DNA of 64,000 nucleotides, from positions 9,681 to 73,680 of the forward strand of contig CAYVHV010000015.1 in assembly GCA_964451305.1 (NCBI GenBank), written 5' to 3'. This document shows, piece after piece, positions 24,364 through 33,319 of the stretch. How positions within the stretch are numbered: the first letter of the stretch is position 1; every line of letters starts with the position of its first letter. The position numbers were made by a program, and so were the translations under genes. Origin of the DNA: SHLQ01 sp964451305 (lineage in GTDB: Bacteria; Actinomycetota; Acidimicrobiia; Acidimicrobiales; SHLQ01). Below the pieces are notes generated by a model, which had not been told where the DNA came from, ran no database searches, and was given only the letters and a program-made list of their open reading frames with translations.

Positions 24364-25305
24364 CTACCAGCGCGTGCTGAGGAAGTGGGCGATTTCGTCC
24401 ACGGCTGCTTGGCTTGCATCGATGACACCGACCTGAGTGAAGAAGGTGTGGACGAGCCCGTCGTACTGGATGTACTCGACGTCGATTCCCGCTTCGCCAA
24501 GCGCGTCGGCATAGTCCTCGCCTTCATCTCGCAGCGGGTCGTACTCGGCCGTCATCACGATCGCTGGCGGCATGCCGGTGGGGTCGGCGAGTAGCGGCGA
24601 ACAGCGAGGGTCATGACGGTGTTCGACATCGGGCACGTACTGGTCGTAGAACCAGCCCATGGCTGTCGTGGTGAGAAGGTACCCCTCGGCATTGTCGTGC
24701 AGCGATCCAACGGTCTCGCGGGTCGCGTGTGTCGCAGGGTAGACGAGCGCCTGCGCGCTGATTCGTGGACCGTCCACACAGTCGAGAGCGGTGACCGCAG
24801 CGAGGGTTCCGCCCGCGCTATCGCCACACACCGCAAGACGGCTACCGTCCACGCCGATCTCGGCGCCATTGGCAGCGACCCATTTGGTTGCCGCCGTACA
24901 GTCGTCGGCTGCGGCGGGGAAGAGGTGCTCGGGGGCGAGGCGATAGTCGACCGAGACCACGGTCGCAGCCGTTGCCTCACACAACGCACGGCACACCACG
25001 TCATGGGTGTCGATCGTGCCGATGACCCAACCGCCACCATGGAAGAACATCAAGGCAGGGGTCGGAGTGCCATCAGCTGTTGCGGGGCCGGTGCCGACCG
25101 GCCGATAGATCCGGATACCCAGCTCGCCCCCAGGGCCAGGGATAGTCCGCTCAGCTACCTCACCGACCGCCGGGCTCACCGGAAGCTCAGCCGATCTCAA
25201 GTTGTAGAGGCGGCGGGCGTCAACAGGTGACAGGGTCTCGATCGGGGGAAGCTCTGCCTCGGTAGCAGCGGCGATCAGGAGTTCAGCTTGAGGATGTAGC
25301 GCCAT
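24364..25305 (-). CDS. Alpha/beta hydrolase, HSL (family IV) esterase
   Basis: A 313-residue cytoplasmic carboxylesterase of the hormone-sensitive-lipase group. The oxyanion motif HGGGW is at 89-93, nucleophile Ser163 in GDSAGG (161-166), the likely acid is in the AEYDPLRDEG region and the catalytic His is in LVHTFF near the C-terminus. YRLAPEHLFP is a further family mark. Such enzymes hydrolyse short-chain esters, and the physiological substrate is unknown. The gene is monocistronic and divergent from the EamA transporter gene, 106 bases apart. Confidence 0.93.
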   Translation of the reverse strand: MALHPQAELLIAAATEAELPPIETLSPVDARRLYNLRSAELPVSPAVGEVAERTIPGPGGELGIRIYRPVGTGPATADGTPTPALMFFHGGGWVIGTIDTHDVVCRALCEATAATVVSVDYRLAPEHLFPAAADDCTAATKWVAANGAEIGVDGSRLAVCGDSAGGTLAAVTALDCVDGPRISAQALVYPATHATRETVGSLHDNAEGYLLTTTAMGWFYDQYVPDVEHRHDPRCSPLLADPTGMPPAIVMTAEYDPLRDEGEDYADALGEAGIDVEYIQYDGLVHTFFTQVGVIDASQAAVDEIAHFLSTRW

Positions 25306-25411
25306 ATAGACGGTCTACAAGGCTCGCTCGAACGACACAGAATCAGGCGGCGAAGAGTTGGATGTCTGAAACTCGCTCGGGTTTGAGCAGAACCGCTGCG
25401 AGACTGTGGGT

Positions 25412-26335
25412 ATGGCACAACCGCGGGCGATGTTCAAAGCTGCTGACGCAGCGAACGATGACTCGTTCGCCGGTGCTGACTGGGGTCTATTCGTCGGAGT
25501 GTCGCTCATTTGGGGATCGAGCTTTCTTCTCATTGCAGAAGCGCTCGAAGGGTTGACGCCGGGCACGGTGACCTTGGGTCGCGTGGGTATCGGTGCCGTC
25601 ACGCTTCTCCTCATCCGCGCCGTTCGGGGCGGCGCCAAGCCAATCGAACGCGAGGACTACGGATCGGTCTTTCTGCTTTCGTTGCTCTGGGTAGCGGTGC
25701 CGTTCACGCTCTTTCCGCTCGCTCAAGAACACATCAACTCTGCGGTCACCGGTTTGCTCAATGGAGCCACGCCAGTCTTTGCCGGAATCGTCTCCGCAGC
25801 ATTGGTGAAGGTGGCGCCCAAAGGCTTACAGCTGGCCGGAATCGCGGTCGGTTTCATCGGCATCGTGCTGATCAGTCTTGGATCGAGCGGAGGTGGCTCG
25901 ACCGAACTTCGCGGCGTGGTCATGGTGCTCGCCGCAACGGTTTGCTACGGGTTTGCGGTCAACCTCGCCTCGCCGCTGCAGGCAAAGTACGGTCCGATCA
26001 ACATCATGACCGTCATGTTGAGTCTCGCGACGCTCTGGGTTACCCCGTTTGGCCTGTGGGCGATCGGCGACAACGAATGGTCGCTCGGGCCGATCGCTGC
26101 GGTCATCTTCCTCGGAGCCGTCGGTACGGGCCTCGCCTACTGGATCATGGCGACCCTGGTCGGACGAGTGGGCAGCGTGCGAGCATCGTTTATCACGTAC
26201 CTCATCCCGGTTGTGTCGCTCACACTTGGGGTGCTGCTGCGCAATGACACCGTGACCGCGTTGGCCATCGTCGGCGCCGCTATCACGATCGGTGGCGCCT
26301 TTATGGCCTCGCGAGCCAAGACCAGGTCGGCCTAG
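25412..26335 (+). CDS. EamA/DMT-family transporter
   Basis: A 307-residue membrane protein with ten predicted helices in two five-helix EamA repeats (about 25-145 and 160-300). Repeat 1 begins with VGVSLIWGSSFLLI and repeat 2 with VMVLAATVCYGFAV. I start at the ATG at 25412; a GTG two codons earlier is possible. The family exports small metabolites such as amino acids or nucleobases, and the substrate cannot be inferred. The stop overlaps that of the convergent NadR-like ATPase gene in CTAG. Confidence 0.9.
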   Translation: MAQPRAMFKAADAANDDSFAGADWGLFVGVSLIWGSSFLLIAEALEGLTPGTVTLGRVGIGAVTLLLIRAVRGGAKPIEREDYGSVFLLSLLWVAVPFTLFPLAQEHINSAVTGLLNGATPVFAGIVSAALVKVAPKGLQLAGIAVGFIGIVLISLGSSGGGSTELRGVVMVLAATVCYGFAVNLASPLQAKYGPINIMTVMLSLATLWVTPFGLWAIGDNEWSLGPIAAVIFLGAVGTGLAYWIMATLVGRVGSVRASFITYLIPVVSLTLGVLLRNDTVTALAIVGAAITIGGAFMASRAKTRSA

Positions 26336-26901
26336 GTCAGGTCGACCGAGGTCAGGCGGTCTCTCACGAACGCAAGGCGTTCGGTTGGAGCGAGCTTCGG
26401 AACCGCGATGGGTTCGTATCCGCGCTCTCGGTATACATCGAACATGTGCTGATGCACCGCCCTTTGGTACTGCTCATCTTCGACACGTTCAGCGTCATTC
26501 TCCCACCCAACCGGATCGAGTATAAAGACCGCCGCGTACCGGTGAGCACGCGCAGCCTCGCCCAAACCAGGAGTGAGCGGGAGTGACTCGGTTCGATGAA
26601 AGGCAATGTTGCACGGCAACCCGTACTCGAGGAATACACGGTCGACGGGGTTGAGCCGTCGCTCGGCTGTGAGCATGGCTTCGAGCACTCGTGGTTGGAA
26701 GTCGTCAGCGAAGCGAAACTCTTCAGCGTCACGACCAGATGCGACGACTTCGGCAATGAGGTCTCGGGTGCTGTCGCCCGATGTTGACTCGCCGTCGGCG
26801 GCGAGAAGGTCGAGCAGCGTGGTCTTTCCCGACGAAGGTGGCCCGGTGATGACCACCCATCTGGTTTCGACCGGAGCGTCAGGTGGAGAGGCCGTGGTCA
26901 C
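26332..26901 (-). CDS. AAA_28 / NadR-like P-loop ATPase
   Basis: A 189-residue small nucleotide kinase-like protein with Walker A GPPSSGKTT (20-28), followed by the pattern of AAA_28/NadR-kinase-like domains: DSTRDLIAEV, a FLEYGLPCNIAFH segment and ILDPVGWENDAERVEDEQYQRAV. It ends with YGYEPIAVPKL-type sequence near the C-terminus. Relatives phosphorylate small metabolites such as nicotinamide riboside, but many remain uncharacterised. Its ATG overlaps the M20 peptidase stop (26898-26901), so the two are co-translated. A shared pathway is likely but unidentified. Confidence 0.85.
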   Translation of the reverse strand: MTTASPPDAPVETRWVVITGPPSSGKTTLLDLLAADGESTSGDSTRDLIAEVVASGRDAEEFRFADDFQPRVLEAMLTAERRLNPVDRVFLEYGLPCNIAFHRTESLPLTPGLGEAARAHRYAAVFILDPVGWENDAERVEDEQYQRAVHQHMFDVYRERGYEPIAVPKLAPTERLAFVRDRLTSVDLT

Positions 26902-28265
26902 GTGCCGAAGTCCCGAACCGCGTCGATGAAGAACTGCGTGGACAGGGCCATCGATTCGATATCGATTCGCTCGTCGTTGCCATGGAAGCGATCGCTGTAA
27001 CTGATGGCGTCGAGTGACGGACTGAACAGGCCTGCGCCGTAGGCCACCTTGCCATGCTCGCGGTAGACGCGGCTATCGGTGAACCCGACGATCAGGTGCG
27101 CGGCGACATCGGCGGTGGGGAAGGGTTTGGCGACCGCACGCTGCATCGATTCCCACAACGGCGTGTTCGTCTGGCTCATCGATGATGGGTAGGCGAGCAA
27201 CGTCTCGACCTCCACGGCATCGGCGAGGTCACCGAGCGCGGCTCGCAGGTGTGCATCGACCTCTTCGGGACCCTCACCAGGAAGGGTGCGAATGTCGACC
27301 TCGATCTCGATCAAGTCGGGAATGATGTTGGATTTCTGTTCGCCGGGGGCGTTCACGACGTTCGGAGACATCGTCGTGTGCGTACAGCTATAGAAGTGGC
27401 TGGCCACTCCAGGAAACGGAAATTCTTCCAAGTACTCGTTGATCGCTCCGGGGTCGAGCAGTGCTGCGGTCGTCTCTTCGTCGAACCCAAACGACGCGAC
27501 CTGACCTCTCCAGAGCTCGGAGAACTTTGGCTGAGGTCGGTACTCGGCGAGTCGCTGCACGACGGCGGCAGCTCGCACGAGAGCGTTGTCACTGCGAAAG
27601 GGTCGCGATCCATGACCGGGAGTTCCGCGCACCCGGATACGCCGCCATTCGATGCCTTTCTCACCGACGTTCATCATGATCGACGGCGTTTCAGGATTGC
27701 CGAGGTGGATGCCACCGCTTTCGGTCAGCACGTAGTCGGCCTCGATCGCATCCCACTCATTTTGGGAGAACCACTCGGCTCCGACGGTCGAACCAGCTTC
27801 CTCGTCGGCAACTCCAAAGAAGATGATGTCGCCCTTGGGGGTGAAGTTCGTGTCTGCGAGATGTCGGAACGCGACGGCCATCGACGACGTGATGTTCAAC
27901 ATGTCGACGGCGCCACGGCCCCAGATTTCACCGTCGATGATCTCGCCACCGAACGGGTCGTGGGTCCAGCTATCAGCGCTGACGGGCACGACATCGGTAT
28001 GGCCCATGAGGCACAGGCTCGGCGCGTCGGGGTCTGACCCTTCGATGCGAGCCACCACCGACGCTCGGTCCGGGTACGGCTCATAGGTCTGAACATCGAG
28101 ACCCGTGCCCTCGATGACGTGGCGAAGCACGTCGGCGTTACGGCTTTCATGACCCGTATCTTCGGTGCCGTCGTTGACGCACTCGTTGCGGATCATGACC
28201 TGCAGCAGCTCGATTGCCTCTCGAGTCAGTGCTGACTCGCTATGTAGCGCGTCGGTTTCAGCCAT
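26898..28265 (-). CDS. M20-family metallopeptidase (ArgE/DapE-like)
   Basis: A 455-residue di-zinc hydrolase. Zinc ligands and base are visible: His89 and Asp91 (MGHTDVVP), Asp121 (GRGAVDM), Glu155-Glu156 (ADEEAGS), then a distal His region near HLIVGFTDS. The lid/dimerisation domain lies between about 200 and 320 (GTPGHGSRPFRSDNALVRAA). The family removes acyl or aminoacyl groups from amino acids and dipeptides, and related members include carnosinase- and acylase-like enzymes. It is the first gene of a two-gene unit with the NadR-like ATPase. The exact substrate cannot be given. Confidence 0.93.
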   Translation of the reverse strand: MAETDALHSESALTREAIELLQVMIRNECVNDGTEDTGHESRNADVLRHVIEGTGLDVQTYEPYPDRASVVARIEGSDPDAPSLCLMGHTDVVPVSADSWTHDPFGGEIIDGEIWGRGAVDMLNITSSMAVAFRHLADTNFTPKGDIIFFGVADEEAGSTVGAEWFSQNEWDAIEADYVLTESGGIHLGNPETPSIMMNVGEKGIEWRRIRVRGTPGHGSRPFRSDNALVRAAAVVQRLAEYRPQPKFSELWRGQVASFGFDEETTAALLDPGAINEYLEEFPFPGVASHFYSCTHTTMSPNVVNAPGEQKSNIIPDLIEIEVDIRTLPGEGPEEVDAHLRAALGDLADAVEVETLLAYPSSMSQTNTPLWESMQRAVAKPFPTADVAAHLIVGFTDSRVYREHGKVAYGAGLFSPSLDAISYSDRFHGNDERIDIESMALSTQFFIDAVRDFGT

Positions 28266-28339
28266 GGGACCGAACCTAACGCACGGGCGAAAGTGAAATC
28301 GACTCCGGTTCGTTTGTCGCCGTGAGCAACGCTCGAACG

Positions 28340-29731
28340 TTAGCTCTCGGTGATCTCGACGCTAATCAGCTGTTCGCCGCGACTCGTTGGCGCAGCAGGA
28401 TCTCGAAGGTCGACCTCAGCAAAGATTGCGTCGCCGTCGATGACCTCGCCGAACACGGCGTGCATTCCGGTCAGGAAGTCGGCCGCTTCGAAGGTGATGA
28501 AGAACTGGCTGCCGTTGGTGTTTGGTCCCGCATTGGCCATCGCGAGGAGTCCGCGGCGGTCGATGTCGGTGAGGGCGCTTTGCTCATCATCGAAGTTGTA
28601 GCCCGGGCCGCCAGCGCCAGTGCCGGTCGGATCGCCGGCTTGGGCCATGAACCCTTCGAGCACACGATGGAAGGTCGTCGCGTCGTAGTACCCGTCTCGC
28701 GCCAAGGCAACGAAGTTGTTCACGGTGATGGGAGCGGTCTCCTCGAACAGGTCGATGGTGAACTCGCCGTCGGTCGTGGTGATCACGGCCTGATAGTCGA
28801 CACCGTCTTCGAGGACGTTGGGTGGGGCCGCCGCGTACACGCCGTCGCGAACGGCGGGGTCGACGCCAGAAAGTGCTCCGACACCAGCCCACGGCTCGAA
28901 GTCGTCTGGAAGCTCTTCGGCGAGGCCCGAGCTAAATGCTTCGGTGCATTCGGCGAGCAGTTCCATGATTTCTGTGCTGTCACCTTCTTGGAGGATGAAC
29001 GTTCCCCAGAACGCGAGGACGGAATCGTCGTCGAGGCCATCGGCAATGCATTCACGGTCGACAGTCACTGCGAATCCCTGTTGTGCTTCGCCTTGGAAAC
29101 TGATCTGTTCGGCGAGATCTTCGGTGGTGACGCAGGTGGTGACCGCATCGAAGGTGAGTTGCGTTGCGCCTTCGGGAATCTCGAACCCGACCAGAAGCGC
29201 AGACAGGCCGGTGTAGGCGAGGTCTCCGTTTGGTTCGGCGGTGATCTGACCACCGATGCACGTGCGGAACTCGTCGGCGCCCGCATCCTCGAGCACGGAC
29301 AAGCCAGCGAGTGAATCGAGGAGCGTGTCCTGATCGATGCACTCGTGGGTGTTCACAGCGAGGGCAGTGAATCCCTCCGGTTCGAGAACGTACCCCTGGG
29401 TGCCAAAGCCATTGAATACTTCGGTCAGCTGCGAATCGCCTTCGCTGTTGTCGACCAAGCAGGTGAGCTCTTCGCCAGCCGGGGGTACTCCGGTAAGTGC
29501 GAGGACAAGGTTGGTGACCGACTCAGGATCGACGGGACCCGTCAGGTCGGGGAGGGCACCGTCTACACCCTCGAGAGCCGAAGGTTCAACGTTGGACTCG
29601 GTGTCGTTTGTGTCCTCGCCACCGGAGTCACCGGCGGCTGCGTCGGTGGCATCGCTACCGCCACACGCCGAGATGATGAGTGCGAGTCCAAATAGGGCAG
29701 CCGCGAGAGCGCGGAAACGGTTCTTAGCCAT
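28340..29731 (-). CDS. Cyclophilin-type PPIase lipoprotein with duplicated cysteine domain
   Basis: A 463-residue lipoprotein (start 29731, lipobox LIISAC, Cys23). An acidic Ser/Thr linker is followed by about 190 residues holding two related segments, each with three cysteines (91, 131, 158 and 200, 228, 262) and the shared pattern AVxxxECI. The C-terminal domain (about 312-460) is a cyclophilin peptidyl-prolyl isomerase with FHRVLEGFMAQAGDP, NGSQFFITF and HAVFGEV. The active-site Arg (R356) is kept. It probably helps fold exported proteins outside the membrane. The cysteine module is not one I recognise and may be disulfide-bonded. Confidence 0.9.
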   Translation of the reverse strand: MAKNRFRALAAALFGLALIISACGGSDATDAAAGDSGGEDTNDTESNVEPSALEGVDGALPDLTGPVDPESVTNLVLALTGVPPAGEELTCLVDNSEGDSQLTEVFNGFGTQGYVLEPEGFTALAVNTHECIDQDTLLDSLAGLSVLEDAGADEFRTCIGGQITAEPNGDLAYTGLSALLVGFEIPEGATQLTFDAVTTCVTTEDLAEQISFQGEAQQGFAVTVDRECIADGLDDDSVLAFWGTFILQEGDSTEIMELLAECTEAFSSGLAEELPDDFEPWAGVGALSGVDPAVRDGVYAAAPPNVLEDGVDYQAVITTTDGEFTIDLFEETAPITVNNFVALARDGYYDATTFHRVLEGFMAQAGDPTGTGAGGPGYNFDDEQSALTDIDRRGLLAMANAGPNTNGSQFFITFEAADFLTGMHAVFGEVIDGDAIFAEVDLRDPAAPTSRGEQLISVEITES

Positions 29732-29834
29732 CGAATAGCTATAACAGGCCGGAGGCAAAACACCTCGGACGTGTGACTACTTCTATGCCTCTACTTACCT
29801 CTGCTTCAGCCTTCTGAACAGGCTCTGGGCGCCG

Positions 29835-30497
29835 CTAAAAGCTGAGGACGAGGATCAACAGGGTGAGCGCCACCACAAAGGCGACGGCGATGACCCCGTA
29901 CAAGATCTGATCGGTCCGTCGTTTCGCTGCATCTGGATCGATCGCTTCCTGAGCCTCGATCGACGCACCCGCCTGTCGAAGGGCGTCGACGACACCGTCG
30001 ATCGTCTTGCCGGTCGTGTCGACGGCGGTGAACTTGCCGTAGGCCTCGCTTCGCTCTGCCATCAGCGACTCGATCGTGGCAGCCACGTCATTCGAGTCCG
30101 CCAACAGCGGCCGTCCCTCGACGCCATCGGCGAGAACTCGCTCGTGGATCTCGGCGGCGTCAGCGGTCAGTGTGTAGACCTGCGCACCGAGGAAGGCGAC
30201 CACGTTGTCGTGGTCGAGCAGTGTGCCCCCGCCCGTGGCGATCACCTGATTGCGTTTCGGTGCGAACTCGGCGACCGTCTCGCGCTCGATGGCTCGGAAG
30301 CGTTCCTCTCCGCCGTTGGCGAAGATCTCGGGAATGCTGCCATGTTTGGCGGTGATCTCGGCGTCGAGATCGACGAACGTGCGGCCGGTGATCGTGGCGA
30401 TTCGTCGACCGACGGCGCTCTTTCCGGTCGCCATAAAGCCGGTCAGGACGATGTTGGGGCTGAGCGGATCGGACACAGGCTCCAAGTTATGCGGCAC
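29835..30497 (-). CDS. aroK: Shikimate kinase with C-terminal membrane anchor
   Basis: A 220-residue protein. The first 175 residues are a complete shikimate kinase: Walker A GFMATGKS (20-27), substrate-binding DLD (43-45), FR (67-68), GGG (89-91) and lid Arg129 in EGRPLL. It would phosphorylate shikimate in aromatic amino-acid synthesis. Unusually, it continues with an acidic/basic hinge and a single hydrophobic helix at about 198-219, ending right at the C-terminus, which makes it a tail-anchored form. No other aro genes are near; dxs lies 80 bases upstream on the same strand. The anchor might tether the enzyme to the membrane. Catalytic residues look intact. Confidence 0.85.
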   Translation of the reverse strand: MPHNLEPVSDPLSPNIVLTGFMATGKSAVGRRIATITGRTFVDLDAEITAKHGSIPEIFANGGEERFRAIERETVAEFAPKRNQVIATGGGTLLDHDNVVAFLGAQVYTLTADAAEIHERVLADGVEGRPLLADSNDVAATIESLMAERSEAYGKFTAVDTTGKTIDGVVDALRQAGASIEAQEAIDPDAAKRRTDQILYGVIAVAFVVALTLLILVLSF

Positions 30498-30577
30498 GGA
30501 CCCACGACGTGTCGATACCGGATGCTTCGCTCATCGGCTCAGACGTCGGCTCGAAGAGCGATCGATCTCGTGCCGAC

Positions 30578-32440
30578 CTAGTCGGGCTGGTCTTCGCGGG
30601 CGCTTTCGACCACAGAAACAATGCCTGCCGCGTCGAGTCCGTAGCGGGACAGGATCGTCGCTGGCTTGTCGTGTGGGATGTAGGCGCGCGGCATGCCGAG
30701 TACACGAATCTCGCAACTCGACGCGTCGGCTCCGATCGAGTGCATGTAGGACTCGATCTTGTCGCGGAAGCCATCTCCGGCACCGCCATTGCGCAATCCA
30801 TCTTCGATCGTGATGACCAGCGAATGGCCTGCTGCACTCTCGATCATCTCGGGGTCAGGCGGCGACACCACCCGGGGATCCCAGACGGTCGATGAGATTC
30901 CCTTTGCCTCTAACAATTCGGCGGCCTCGGTTGCCTCCGCGAGCATCTTGCCGACCCCGATGATGCAAACATCGGTTCCCTCACGAGCCTTTCGAGCATG
31001 CAACCCAACACCGACTTCGCGTTCGGTGACAGATGGCGCGGCTTGTTTCGTCCAGCGGATCATCGCTGGCCCATCGGTACAGAGATCGACGGCGTCGCTG
31101 AGCTGCACTTGAAGTTCTTGGTAGCTCGACGGTGCAAAAACCGTCATGCCGGGCACCTTTGTAAAGAGCACCATGTCGAGCAGTCCGTGGTGTGATGGTC
31201 CGTCGTCGCCGGTGACGCCGGCCCGATCGAGACAGAAGATGACCGGCTGGCGGTGGAGGCCCACATCGAGGTTGACCTGGTCGAACGCTCGCGTCATGAA
31301 CGTTGAGTACACGGCAACGACGGGGCGCAGGCCGCCCATGGCCATTCCGGCAGCGGCGGTGACGGCGTGCTGTTCGGCAATACCGACATCGAAGGTGCGA
31401 TCGGGGAAGCGCTCGCGAAAGGGGAGCAGACCCGTCGAGTCGGGCATCGCCGCGGTGATCGCAACCAGCTCGGGATGCTCCTCGGCCTTTTTGATCAAGG
31501 TCTCGGTAAAGGCTTGGGTGTAGCTTCCCGCCTTGATACCGGACGTGTCGTGCATGTTCTTGATCGGATCGTTCTCCGCCGGAGCGTAGCCGCGACCCTT
31601 TTGGGTGAGGACGTGAACCACGGTCGGTCCGTCGAACTCATTTGCGTTCCGTAGAGCTGCTTCGAGGCCTTCGATGTCGTGACCATCGAATGGGCCGAGG
31701 TAATGGACACCAAGGTTCTCAAAGAACGCAGGCGGTTCCCACATGTGCCGGATCGCAGCTTTCGTCGCGTGGATCGAACGCTCGAGGTGATCGCCGACCC
31801 ACGGAATGTTCTCGGCGATCTGTTCCATCTTTGCCTGACGGCGCATATAGACCGGGTTGGAACGGATCTTGACGAGCGAATCGGTGAGTAGCGATACCGT
31901 CGGGGCGTACGAACGTCCGTTGTCGTTCAAAACGATCGTGACGTTGCTCTTGGAGTGGCCGAGGTTGTTAATTCCCTCATATGCCATGCCGCCGGTGAGT
32001 GCCCCGTCACCGATGACCGCAATGATGCGACGCCCGGATCCAGCGTCTGATGCTTCAGCGGTCGCGAGACCATGGGCGTAGCTCAGAACGGTCGATGCAT
32101 GACTGTTCTCGATCCAATCGTGCGGGCTCTCTTCCCGAGATGGATAGCCGCTGATGCCGTCTGGCTGACGGAGCCCCTCGAAGGCGGAAACTCGACCGGT
32201 CAACATCTTGTGGACATACGTTTGGTGTCCGGTATCCCACAACATGATGTCGTTCGGCGAGTCGAATACGCGGTGGAGCGCAATCGTGAGTTCTACCGCA
32301 CCAAGGTTTGAGCCGAGATGGCCGCCGGTCTTTGAGACCGAAGCGACGATCAGCTCACGGATCTCTTCGCAGAGCGCGCTGAGTTGCGCATGGGTGAGCG
32401 CATCAAGATCGCTCGGACCGGTAATGGTCGACAGCAACAT
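30578..32440 (-). CDS. dxs: 1-deoxy-D-xylulose-5-phosphate synthase
   Basis: First enzyme of the MEP isoprenoid pathway: joins pyruvate and glyceraldehyde 3-phosphate, using thiamine diphosphate and Mg2+. About 620 residues, the usual length. Landmarks are GGHLGSNLGAVEL, the ThDP/metal motif GDGALTGGMAYEGINNLG with LNDN, the catalytic-Glu segment GIAEQHAVTAAAGMA and DRAGVTGDDGPSHHG. I chose the ATG at 32440; a GTG one codon earlier is possible. It lies 80 bases ahead of aroK on the same strand. A 246-base region separates it from the divergent VanZ gene. Confidence 0.97.
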   Translation of the reverse strand: MLLSTITGPSDLDALTHAQLSALCEEIRELIVASVSKTGGHLGSNLGAVELTIALHRVFDSPNDIMLWDTGHQTYVHKMLTGRVSAFEGLRQPDGISGYPSREESPHDWIENSHASTVLSYAHGLATAEASDAGSGRRIIAVIGDGALTGGMAYEGINNLGHSKSNVTIVLNDNGRSYAPTVSLLTDSLVKIRSNPVYMRRQAKMEQIAENIPWVGDHLERSIHATKAAIRHMWEPPAFFENLGVHYLGPFDGHDIEGLEAALRNANEFDGPTVVHVLTQKGRGYAPAENDPIKNMHDTSGIKAGSYTQAFTETLIKKAEEHPELVAITAAMPDSTGLLPFRERFPDRTFDVGIAEQHAVTAAAGMAMGGLRPVVAVYSTFMTRAFDQVNLDVGLHRQPVIFCLDRAGVTGDDGPSHHGLLDMVLFTKVPGMTVFAPSSYQELQVQLSDAVDLCTDGPAMIRWTKQAAPSVTEREVGVGLHARKAREGTDVCIIGVGKMLAEATEAAELLEAKGISSTVWDPRVVSPPDPEMIESAAGHSLVITIEDGLRNGGAGDGFRDKIESYMHSIGADASSCEIRVLGMPRAYIPHDKPATILSRYGLDAAGIVSVVESAREDQPD

Positions 32441-32686
32441 CACTGCTCACGATAGCCCCAGATGGCTAAAGAGGCCCGATGTAGTGGGCAGAGCTTCTCA
32501 CGACCACGATCGGCCCGGCGTACAAATGGGTCAATCTCGGACAGGCCGATGCGGAAAATGTCCACATTGAATCGATTGGAGTGAAAATTTGAGACGTACG
32601 AATAAGTCAGGAACAACCTGTGGGTTGGGGATAACCAGTTGTGGAGAGGTGGTTCTCTAAGAGGTACGCAAGAAAGGTATAAGCCC

Positions 32687-33319
32687 ATGCTCAACGGATC
32701 CATCACATATGTGCTCGTGATCATTTGGGGTGTCTGGGTTCTCCGCGGCGACCGAATCGATCGTGAATCACCTGCGAAGGTCCTCGTCTCGCTCGTGTTC
32801 ACCTTCTATGTGTCACGTCTGATCGCCGCGACCTTCTTCCCGTTCCCAATCGAGGGATTCGTTCTCGAACAAGGGCGAGCCCTCAGTGAGTCCGGGTTTG
32901 GGCCCGGCAACAACTTCGTTCCGTTCTATACGGTCGCCGACGCTGCCGGCTCCGCCCAAACGTTCATTAACCAGATCGTTGGCAACTTCATCCTGTTGTT
33001 CCCGCTCGGCTTTCTCGCACCGCTGCTCTTCACCCGCTTTACTAACAAGATGCAGGCTGTCGGGCTGGTGATCGCGACCACCCTCGGAATCGAACTGTTG
33101 CAACTCGGGATCTCAACGTTGCTCGGGTTTACCTATCGCTCCTTCGACGTCGACGACCTCTGGCTGAACGCCGTAGGCGGCATCTTCGGCGTCGTCGTGA
33201 GTTCGCTGGTCTTCGGGAAGGCGACGTGGCTACGTCGACATGGTGAGCCAGCGCAGTCGCCACGATCGAACGCATCTACAGATTCGCGAGAAACCGTTCC
33301 TTATCGATCTGGACTCTGA
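32687..33319 (+). CDS. VanZ-family membrane protein
   Basis: A 210-residue integral membrane protein with about five hydrophobic helices and the VanZ-like signatures NNFVPFYTV (about 75-85), NQIVGNFILLFPLGFLAPLL and the acidic pair in FDVDDLWLNAVGG near the last helix. The start at 32687 is backed by AGAAAGGT about 10 bases upstream. The C-terminal 40 residues are polar. VanZ members give low-level glycopeptide resistance in some bacteria, but most have no known role. The end of the gene overlaps the convergent hotdog thioesterase gene by 44 bases. Confidence 0.85.
   Translation: MLNGSITYVLVIIWGVWVLRGDRIDRESPAKVLVSLVFTFYVSRLIAATFFPFPIEGFVLEQGRALSESGFGPGNNFVPFYTVADAAGSAQTFINQIVGNFILLFPLGFLAPLLFTRFTNKMQAVGLVIATTLGIELLQLGISTLLGFTYRSFDVDDLWLNAVGGIFGVVVSSLVFGKATWLRRHGEPAQSPRSNASTDSRETVPYRSGL

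Noticed and set aside
28026..28040. GGGGTCTGACCC inside the M20 gene, similar to the palindrome core at 2727-2869
   Set aside because: It lies within a conserved coding stretch, has no matching arms, and the inner bases differ. Chance similarity is likely.
32626..32650. DnaA-box-like sequences (TGGGGATAA and nearby TGTGG motifs) between dxs and the VanZ gene
   Set aside because: Only one box is within a single mismatch, no dnaA, dnaN or parAB genes are near, and there is no AT-rich unwinding region. It is not an origin on this evidence.
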